From NCBI GenBank assembly GCA_007115705.1, contig QXEO01000734.1:2795609-2859608 (forward strand): a DNA stretch of 64,000 bases, in the 5' to 3' direction. Position 1 is the stretch's first letter, and every line of letters starts with the position of its first letter. Both the position numbers and the translations under genes were made by a program. A model generated the notes under the pieces. That model had not been told where the DNA came from. It saw nothing but the letters and a program-made list of their open reading frames with translations, and did not search any database. Below, piece by piece: positions 56,667 to 64,000 of the stretch. The DNA is from Dactylis glomerata. Its lineage: Eukaryota; Streptophyta; Magnoliopsida; Poales; Poaceae.

Positions 56667-59600
56667 ATGGCATCTTCAAGCATGACGGGCACCTCGGCCT
56701 CTGAGGAAAATACCTCGGCCCGAGCCCAAGGACGCTCCGGCTGGGAGGGGTCGGAGGTTACTCCGGCCGACATATCCTGGGTCACCTCCACCAGGAGAGT
56801 CCCGGAGGGCGTAGCATGCCGGCTACCAGCAGGAGAAACTGTGCCGGCACCTGAGCCTGGCGAACACGTCGTCTTCCTCGCCCACTTCGAGCGTGGCTTC
56901 GGCCTGCCGGCATCGGACTTCTTCCGGGACTTCCTCAACACCTACGACCTACAACCTCATCATATCCCGGCCAATGCCGTGATGATCCTCTCCGCCTTTG
57001 CTGCTTTTTGCGAGGGCTATGCCGGCATAGTGCCCCTTACTCAAGGCTGGGCGAAGTACTTCCAACTGCGGAAGAAAGTCGTCCAAGAGCCGCCCCAGAG
57101 CAAGGACGACCCGCCGGAGACGGCCCAGGAAAAGAAGGACCGCCCCATGACCCTCTGCGGCGCGGCCACCATCATGTCCCGAAAGGGCTCGGACTTCCCC
57201 AAGGTGGAACTCCTGGAATCTTGCAAGAAGTGGCAGAAAAGCTTCTTCTACGTCAAGAAAACCACCGACGAGGATCTGCTCAACCTGCCGCCATTTGTGG
57301 ACGAGCCACCCTTGGCTATGACGAACTGGACCTACAACCCGAAGAACTCGGTGATGCCGGTGAATGCGCTTCACCGGGTTAAGGGCGAGCTCCTGGATGC
57401 CGGTCTTACTCCTCAAGACCTGGTGGCCTGCTATATAAGCTGGCGCATCTCCCCTCTGCAGCGCCGGTCGCACAAGATCTGCCAGATGAGCGGGCCAATG
57501 GACCCCAACCGGCACTCCACACACGAGCTGACTCCGGCCGACATTCTGCGCCGAATTAAGGATGTCTGCAAGTCCTCTCAGGCCACTTTTGCCTGGGGGC
57601 TAGAACCATACAGCCGGGATAGGCCCGCCCCAACGGTAAACCATCTTATCCGATACATAAAGTCCATGTCCGGCACATAGATACTTAAGCCGACACATGT
57701 CTGTTTGCCGACACATATCATATTGATCCGACATACCTCTTCCACCGGCATATTTCCTTGTCTGAATACTTGACTTTGCTGTTTATACAGAAATTCAGCT
57801 TCCAAACCATGGAGAACTCCCGGATCAAGATCGCGGCGGACCGCACTGTTGCGGATGTTGAAGATCCGGATCATTGGGATAAGCTTCCCAGGAGCACCCG
57901 TGCTGCAGCTGCCATGGGTAAGGGCTCTTCATCCCGGCATTATACTCAAGACCGGAGTGAGATTGATTCTGACGAGGAGATCCTGCTGTACTATGACCCG
58001 ATGCCACTTGCGTACGCCTTTCCAGAAACACCTATTGCTTACGAGTTTCCAATGCCGTCCTCAGCTATCCCGGACGATATGGTTATCGACGCCGCCCCTC
58101 TGAACCAGGGACCTCCTTCCACCGGCGGACGTGCCGGCCGGAAGCGAGGGGTGAAGACCAAGTCCGACACACCTCAGAAGTCGAAGAGGCAGAAGGTCTG
58201 CGTGCCCATAGCGAAGAAACCGAGACCTGTCGCCGCGGGGTAAGTTCCTTCTGCTTGTTTCATTTCCGACATATCTCTTGCTTGCATTATTGACTTGGCG
58301 TTTTTTCTCTTTCAGAGCTCCTCTTGCGCCGGAACAAGCTTCTGGCTCGAGTGGCGACCCGAAAGTTACCAAGCCCGTGGCCACTGCTACCTCCGACATA
58401 CCCTCTGCCAGCCACACGACCTCCCCGGCGCCGGCATCCTCGCCTGCGCCCGACGAGACCTCCTCCCCGGCGAAGGACGTTCCTCCGCCGGAACAAGACA
58501 CCTCTGCCCCCGACGTCCACATGGACTCGGGGGCTCAACAGGAACCTCTGGCTCCTGATGTCCACATGGACACAGGAGCCCACCAAGAAGCACCAGACTC
58601 CGGCGCGCCCACCAGCGACGCCGGCACAACTGAAGACGCCGGAGCAGACATCAAGGGAAAAGGCCCTTTAGTGCCGGAAGTCCGGACTATTCCGGATCCT
58701 GCCTCTGCTGGCCAAGATGCACCGGCCGCACCGGAACAGCCCGTGCCCAAAACTCCTTCTGCTGAAACGACTCCTGCACCGGCCAAGACTACGGCGCCGG
58801 CCAAGACCTCTGCCCCGGCCAAGTCCGGCACATTGAAGATCCAGCCGACCAAGTCCGGCACTCCATCCGCCGCCACTGCTCCTCCTAAGGCAACGCCTCG
58901 GACCAGCTCTGCTCTGGCCCTGCATCTTGGCAGGGTAGCAGCCCGGCCTGGCTACCGGCGCAACTTCTTCGACACGCCAGAACTTGAGGGCATCATCCCC
59001 CTGGTGACAAAGAGTGACCAAAGCCTCGGGTCTCTCAAGGAGCGCTGCGAGAAATGGAATGACGCCGGCTCCCTGGACACAGCTGAATCCCAGAAGAAGA
59101 AACAGGCCGAAGCTTCGGCCACCGGCAACCCAGCTGATATCCTGGCCGCTAAGCCCATTCCTATTGCCTGCGAACTTCTCAGTCTTCAGCAACGACTTCA
59201 TCGCCTGGCCGATGCCACCAACGTAAGTCCTTTACATATAGATATCCCCAGTCCCCGAAAATGTCGGCTGTCCGGGATACGGACATCCGGGATTTTCCAA
59301 GACCTTTTGCACTTAGCTGCTTTTGCAATTAACTTTCCGACATATGAGCTCGATTCGAGCTTCAAATCCTAGTCACCGAGAGCCGGGATAGGTGCGCAGC
59401 ACCTGTGCCGGGTCTCTACAATTTCACATCTCAATTATTTTTCAAATCCTCCTGACCGAGATATAAGCTCGATTCGAGCTTCAAATCCTAGTCACCGAGA
59501 GCCGGGATAGGTGCGCAACACCTGTGCCGGATCTCCTATAGCATAAATAGTTCGTATAATCTTCAACTGTACTGGCATGCTTTAGTTATCTCATATCCCT

Positions 59601-61093
59601 TCAAATCCTAATACTTTTGCAGCGCATGAATAACGCCCGTGCCGACATGTTCCATGACTTGGTGTGCGAGCATCGGAAGCTTTCCGACGCACACAGCAAG
59701 CTCCAGCTGGAACTGTCCCAGAAAGGTAATTTCAGCCGACATACCTTGCCCTTCTCAATAGACCTCTGGCCGGCACATCTTAATATGCCGACACCTAATC
59801 TTTGTCTGACATTTGGCAGCTGGTGCCGAAGCACAAGTCACCGAGCTTGTCAAAAGAGTGAAGGAACTTACTGGTATGCCGGATCCTCTTAACCTTGAAC
59901 TAATCCTTCTGTACTTCAAATCCTTTAATCTTTTCACTGTTTTCTTTCTTCAAATCCTTGTTTTGACTTCAAATCTTTTCAGACGAGAAAGCTGCACTGG
60001 AGGCACGCCACCAGGACTGTGTGTCCTCAGTGGATGTAGCCGAGCAACTGGCCGTCCGGGATGCCGGTCACAAGGCCGAGGTTGAGCAGCTGAAGGGCCG
60101 GATCACCGAGCTTCTGGACGAAAAGGAACAGAGGGAGGGCCTACTGAAGAAAACCCAGTCCCTGCTTGTCATCTCCGAGACTGATGCCTCCAACGCCCAC
60201 GCTGAACTGGATAGCCTGAAGGAGCAGGCCACCAAATGGGAGGTTACAGTTGCACAGCTGAATGCCGACCTTGCCAGTAAGCTTCAAATCCTTTCCCTTT
60301 ATCCTTCCCGACATAGTGTAATTCTCTCCGGCATAGCATCTATGCCGACATATTATCCTTTTGCTAACATTGTTTCTATTCCTCAGACATGTTTCCCGCT
60401 TCCGTCGCAGACGTTGAGAGGGCTTTGCAGTTGGATCGAGAAAACCGGGGTGTTCCGGTTGACTCGCCCAACTGGGACATGTCGGAGCAGCTGTTGGCTC
60501 TGCAGTCCCGGAAGAACGCCATGTCGCTCTACACTGAAGAACTCTTTTATGGCGCCCAGGAGGCATTCTCTGCCCTCTGGCCGGGACAAAGGACTCCCAC
60601 TGACCCCGTCGACCTCGGCAACGATCTGCAGCTGGCCAAGGTTCGCCTCCGGGAGTGGCGAGATTCCGGCGCGAGGGTTGGAGCTGACGAAGCTCTCAGC
60701 TACTTCTTGTCCTGGTATGAAAAGGCTGACTTGGAGACTTTGCGCACTGTGCGCGAAGGATCCATCTGGACCACGGATCCGGAACATATCCGGCACCGGC
60801 GAGAGTTGGCCCACAGCTATGTGGACTATGCCGACACCGACGCCTTCGTTTGGGATATCCGTGAGCCGGAGAAGAAGGACGATGCCGGGACATCCGCCGC
60901 TGCTGAGGGCTCCGACTCCAGCCGGGATGAAGATGAAGCTGAAGAGGCCGACACTGATGTCCCGGAACAGGCATCTGCCCCAGGCGGAGGTGATGGCTCC
61001 ATTCCATCTACTGGGTCCGGCACTCCTGAAGCCGACATCTCCACCGCCACTGCTCCACCAGCCGGCGCCTCTGCTTCTGCCCCTGGCCCTTGA
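56667..61093 (+). CDS. Intact seven-exon antisense gene of Element 5 (1160 residues)
   Basis: Exons by GT/AG borders and frame are 56667-57635, 57791-58239, 58316-59222, 59623-59725, 59820-59873, 59983-60276 and 60387-61093. They sum to 3483 nt, with phases 0, 2, 0, 1, 1, 1 and no internal stop. Exon 1 encodes a conserved domain (FERGFGLP, LQPHHI, CKKWQKSFFYVK, SPLQRRSHK, FAWGLEP). From memory this matches the plant domain called putative gypsy type transposon. Exon 2 ends in a basic region (RKRGVK, KSKRQK) that could send it to the nucleus. Exon 3 is rich in Pro, Ala and Thr. Exons 4-6 form a likely coiled coil. Exon 7 has an ALWPG and LSWYEKADLETL region and an acidic tail. The gene has its own TATA box and faces pol tail to tail. 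Function is unknown. Confidence 0.85.
59348..59535 (+). repeat. Tandem duplicated stem-loop module in intron 3
   Basis: Two copies (59348-59413 and 59467-59535, period 119 bp). Each has the palindrome GCTCGATTCGAGC, the word TTCAAATCCT, and a GGTGCGCAGCACC-type hairpin between CCGGGATA and TGCCGG. Copy 2 has one change in the hairpin arm. Both lie wholly within the intron. Confidence 0.8.
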
Positions 61094-61744
61094 CTTTGCA
61101 GCATAAAAACTTTAAGTTTTATCAGATCCCCGGTATGCCGGGTGCAGATGTAATATACACGCTTAATTTCCTTTGGTTTGCTACCTGAACAAGTTTTATC
61201 TTGGTTTGCTTGTTACTAATGCCGGATCATCTTTTGGCTAAGTCACCGAGTTGTTTTCCTGTTTCCTCAATTTCACAACCTTGGCTACTTGTCTACCTCA
61301 ATTGGCTTTCGACGTATGAGTCTCAAGGTTGCTTCCTCGAACATACAGTACTTTAACTTTGAGACTTAGACTTCAAATCATCCGACACTTTAAATTTTAA
61401 CTTTAGCTTTAACGAAAATGTCGGTTCGCTTGCTTTGTATTTCCTTAGCCGTTTTCCATGTGTAGACAATCTCCGGCATCTACTCTTGCTAGCCATGAAG
61501 CCGGGTTTCGGACAGCAGCTGAGTCGAAGAGTGGCCTTTGGTGCCGACACATTACTAGGCCGACATAGGAAACATTCAAATAAAGCCAGCCGGCATATAA
61601 CAAAAAACTGTAAATAAACAACAAATATACCTCGGAGCTAGTTACCCGGCTTCTTCGGGATGCCGGTATTTCATTCATTAGTCTTGTGCCGGCACAACAC
61701 GCCGGCATACAAAGGAAAATATGGAAATACATACATTGTGTTGC
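61094..61744. other. Convergent non-coding region of Element 5
   Basis: This lies between the antisense stop (61093) and the pol stop (61745). A polyadenylation signal AATAAA is at 61579-61584 on the plus strand. CCGGCATA and CCGACATA words recur. No supported ORF. Confidence 0.6.
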
Positions 61745-64000
61745 TCAGGAGTAAAAGGGGCGCAGTAGAGCTATGTTCCATGGCCTCTTGGTTTCTTCTC
61801 CGGACCTGTCCGCCTTATTCTTCTTGGGGTCCTGCGCATCTATAAGATAATAGGCATCATTGTGCAGAGCTCTGCTCACAATGAATGGCCCCTCCCATGG
61901 AGGAGTTAACTTATGCCGACCTTCTGTTCCTTGCTTTAGCCGGAGTACTAGATCTCCCTCTTGAAATCTCCTTGGATTTACCTTCTGCGCATGATAGCGT
62001 CTGAGGTTCTGCTGATATACTGCTGTTCTTGACAGAGTTATTTCCCTTGCTTCCTCTAGCAGATCAACATCATTTTCTCTGGCTTCTTTAGCCTCTTCCT
62101 CAGTATATAGCACTATTCTGGGTGCATCATGTATTACATCTGTTGGAAGCACAGCTTCTGCTCCATACACCAGGAAAAATGGTGTGTAGCCTGTTGATCT
62201 ATTCGGAGTTGTTCTTAAACTCCACAGCACTGCTGGCAGCTCATCTAGCCAACATCCCGGAGTTTTCTCCAGGGGCTCTATCAGCCGGGGTTTTATGCCG
62301 GATAATACTAGCCCATTCGATCTCTCTACTTGGCCATTGGCACAAGGGTGGGCAACCGACGCAACGTCCAGCCGGATTCCCACTTCCTCACAAAATCTGG
62401 CAAATGGCCCTTGGGCAAAGTTTGACCCATTGTCAGTGATGATGCCATGAGGAACACCATATCTCAAGATTATATCCTTTAAGAATTTCACTGCTGTGTG
62501 ACCATCACACTTGCTTATGGGCTTCACTTCAATCCACTTGGTGAACTTGTCCACCATGACCAGGATATGGGTCATTTTCCCTCTGGCCGGCTTAAAAGCC
62601 CCGACCATATCCAGGCCCCAAACAGCAAAGGGCCAGGTTATTGGGATAGTTTTCAGGGCAGATGCCGGCTGATGAATCTGGTGGGCATATCTTTGACACC
62701 CATTACATTTCCGGACCAAGTTTTCTGCCTCTTGCAGTGCCGTTGGCCAATAGAAGCCATGCCGGAATACCTTTGCCACCAATGCCCTGGACGAAGCATG
62801 GTGACCACACTCCCCCTGGTGAATTTCCCGGAGCATCTCCAGACCCTCCGCAGATTCGACACATCTCTGCAATACTCCGGTGGTACTTCTCTTGTATATT
62901 TCTTTGTTGATGATGGTATACGCTTTGGATCTCCTTATAACCCGGCGGGCCTCGGTTTCATCCGCCGGCACTTGACCATCCACCATGAAGTTCATGATAG
63001 GACGTGCCCATGAGGGCACTTCCCTGACAGTGAACACTGCCTGATCTATTTCCATCATTTCGACCGACACATAATCGATCTCCATGGGCTGCGAAGTCCC
63101 CGGGACTGAAGAATCAGTCCCCGGGTATGCCGGAGCAGTCCCCGGGTATACCGGCACAACCTCTTGGCACATTTTACCCTTGCCTTTAGTTTTGCTCCGG
63201 AATACTGTACTAACAGCATATGCCGGCCCAGTCCCCGGGACTGAGGAAACAGTCCCCGGGTTATCCGTCCTGACTCCGGCATCTATCTCCATTGGAACTG
63301 CTTCGTCTGGACCTGGCGGGACATAAATGGAGGATGACTCCGGCGAGGGTTTGATCGATGGCTTCCTCAGATGCTCCAGCGAAATGCCGGGCGGGATTGA
63401 ATCTCGGGAAGACCCCAGCTTGGATAATGCATCGGCTGCATCGTTCTGAGCCCGGAGAACGTGCCGGAACTCACAACCTTCAAAGTAACCACTTAACTGC
63501 TGCACTAGGAAACGGTATGATGCCATGTTAGCATCATGCGCGTCCCATATGCCGGAACACTGCTGAATCACTAAGTCAGAATCCCCGAAGCACATAATCC
63601 GGCGAATTCCTATGTCCTTAGACACCTTCAGGCCATGCACAAGTGCCTCATATTCCGCCACATTATTTGATGCTGCAAAGTGAATCTGCAGGACGTATCT
63701 CAGCTGGTCATTCTTTGGTGAACTGAGAACTATGCCGGCACCCAAGCCATGGATTGTCTTGGACCCATCGAAATGCATCCTCCAATAATTGGCATCTGGC
63801 AATGGTGGCTCATACTGTATCTCGGCCCAGTCAATAAAGAAATCAGCCAAGACCTGGGACTTGATTGTATCCCTCTTATCGTACTGCGGTGTATATGGTG
63901 AAAGCTCTATTGCCCACTTTGCTATCCGGCCGCTGGCATCTTTGTTGCCTATAATTTCCGAGATAGGGGCCTCGGCCACTACCCGGATTGGATGCTCTTG
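61745..64000 (-). CDS. pol: Pol C-terminal part of Element 5: RNase H, archaeal RNase H, integrase
   Basis: Open from the window edge to a stop at 61745. From the edge inward it holds the end of the polymerase-linked RNase H (GRIAKWAIELS) and an archaeal-type RNase H (MHFDGS, AEYEAL, GDSDLV, NDAADALSK). A linker follows with five PGT repeats (63093-63262). The integrase has its zinc region (H..H, C..C in KCNGCQRY), Asp in WGLDMVG, Asp in TDNGSNF and Glu in NGQVERSN, then GPFIV and a tail ending in NIALLRPFYS. No stop or shift is seen in at least 750 codons. The reverse transcriptase lies beyond the window. The dual RNase H supports the Tat lineage. Confidence 0.93.
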   Translation of the reverse strand, partial: QEHPIRVVAEAPISEIIGNKDASGRIAKWAIELSPYTPQYDKRDTIKSQVLADFFIDWAEIQYEPPLPDANYWRMHFDGSKTIHGLGAGIVLSSPKNDQLRYVLQIHFAASNNVAEYEALVHGLKVSKDIGIRRIMCFGDSDLVIQQCSGIWDAHDANMASYRFLVQQLSGYFEGCEFRHVLRAQNDAADALSKLGSSRDSIPPGISLEHLRKPSIKPSPESSSIYVPPGPDEAVPMEIDAGVRTDNPGTVSSVPGTGPAYAVSTVFRSKTKGKGKMCQEVVPVYPGTAPAYPGTDSSVPGTSQPMEIDYVSVEMMEIDQAVFTVREVPSWARPIMNFMVDGQVPADETEARRVIRRSKAYTIINKEIYKRSTTGVLQRCVESAEGLEMLREIHQGECGHHASSRALVAKVFRHGFYWPTALQEAENLVRKCNGCQRYAHQIHQPASALKTIPITWPFAVWGLDMVGAFKPARGKMTHILVMVDKFTKWIEVKPISKCDGHTAVKFLKDIILRYGVPHGIITDNGSNFAQGPFARFCEEVGIRLDVASVAHPCANGQVERSNGLVLSGIKPRLIEPLEKTPGCWLDELPAVLWSLRTTPNRSTGYTPFFLVYGAEAVLPTDVIHDAPRIVLYTEEEAKEARENDVDLLEEAREITLSRTAVYQQNLRRYHAQKVNPRRFQEGDLVLRLKQGTEGRHKLTPPWEGPFIVSRALHNDAYYLIDAQDPKKNKADRSGEETKRPWNIALLRPFYS

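Larger units (their letters stand above)
54697..64000 (-). mobile_element. Element 5: autonomous-type Tat-like gypsy element, 5' part beyond window
   Basis: Read on the minus strand; only the 3' part is visible: pol (archaeal RNase H and integrase), then the convergent antisense gene on the plus strand, a polypurine tract and the 3' LTR (54697-55634). GAATT at 54692-54696 is the likely target duplication. The LTR and the antisense gene closely match Element 4. Its pol is open to the window edge and its antisense gene is fully open, so it is a candidate source of enzymes for Element 4. Confidence 0.92.

Noticed and set aside
1..64000. Host genes, tRNA or rRNA genes
   Set aside because: Every coding stretch with recognisable motifs belongs to a transposable element, and no RNA gene fold was seen. 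Primer sites match tRNA 3' ends only over 18 bases.

Overview
This window is nested transposable-element DNA from a large grass genome, almost certainly a member of the Triticeae (wheat, Aegilops, barley or rye type). The grounds are the many LTRs beginning TGATACGTCTC, an Angela/BARE-like Ty1/copia element, and Tat-lineage Ty3/gypsy elements with a second, archaeal-type RNase H. I see no host protein gene, tRNA, rRNA, bacterial feature or CRISPR array. The coding regions are all element genes: gag, protease, reverse transcriptase/RNase H, integrase, a MULE transposase relic, and two kinds of extra ORF that are not standard retrotransposon genes.

Left part (1-19619). A copia-type LTR (1-165 plus 10178-11561) is split by Element 1 (166-10172, minus; TSD GTTGG; 743-bp LTRs). 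Element 1 has an intact gag-protease ORF but no reverse transcriptase or integrase. On the opposite strand it carries a six-exon antisense gene. The copia-type LTR sits in the 3' part of Element 2 (11567-19294, minus), a Tat-type gypsy element with a complete gag-pol layout broken by two in-frame TAG codons. Element 2 is inserted in the 3' LTR of a decayed Angela-like copia element (19295-19619 plus 38261-about 41065, minus).

Middle part (19620-42253). The copia element is split by Element 3 (19620-38260, plus; TSD TGTAC), a non-autonomous Athila-like gypsy element with a broken gag-protease and no pol. Two solo LTRs lie in its 5' LTR (20395-21904, TSD ATGAT; 22663-22997, TSD CTCCT). Element 4 lies in its 3' LTR (29264-37602, plus; TSD ATTAC; 948-bp LTRs with only two differences). 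Element 4 is an internal deletion derivative that joins a truncated gag-protease to the first part of an antisense gene. Right of the copia remnant lies about 570 bp of unassigned sequence and a MULE transposase relic.

Right part (42254-64000). A partial gypsy LTR (42254-42971) is broken by Element 6 (minus; 3' LTR 42972-44652). Element 6 is itself broken by Element 7 (45091-54184, plus; TSD AATGA) and by Element 5 (54697 to beyond the window, minus). Element 7 has no gag or pol; one intact 325-residue ORF of unknown function fills the gag slot. Element 7 also contains a solo LTR (50101-51768, TSD GTACC). Element 5 looks like the autonomous relative of Element 4: it has archaeal-type RNase H and integrase on the minus strand and a fully open seven-exon, 1160-residue antisense gene on the plus strand.

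How the parts fit together. Elements 1, 4 and 5 share a layout in which gag(-pol) and a spliced antisense gene converge, each read from its own end of the element. Elements 1 and 4 lack polymerase genes and would depend on enzymes from an element like 5 or 2. Their near-identical LTRs suggest that this supply worked recently. Elements 3, 6 and 7 form a second non-autonomous group that shares about 3 kb of non-coding 3' sequence.
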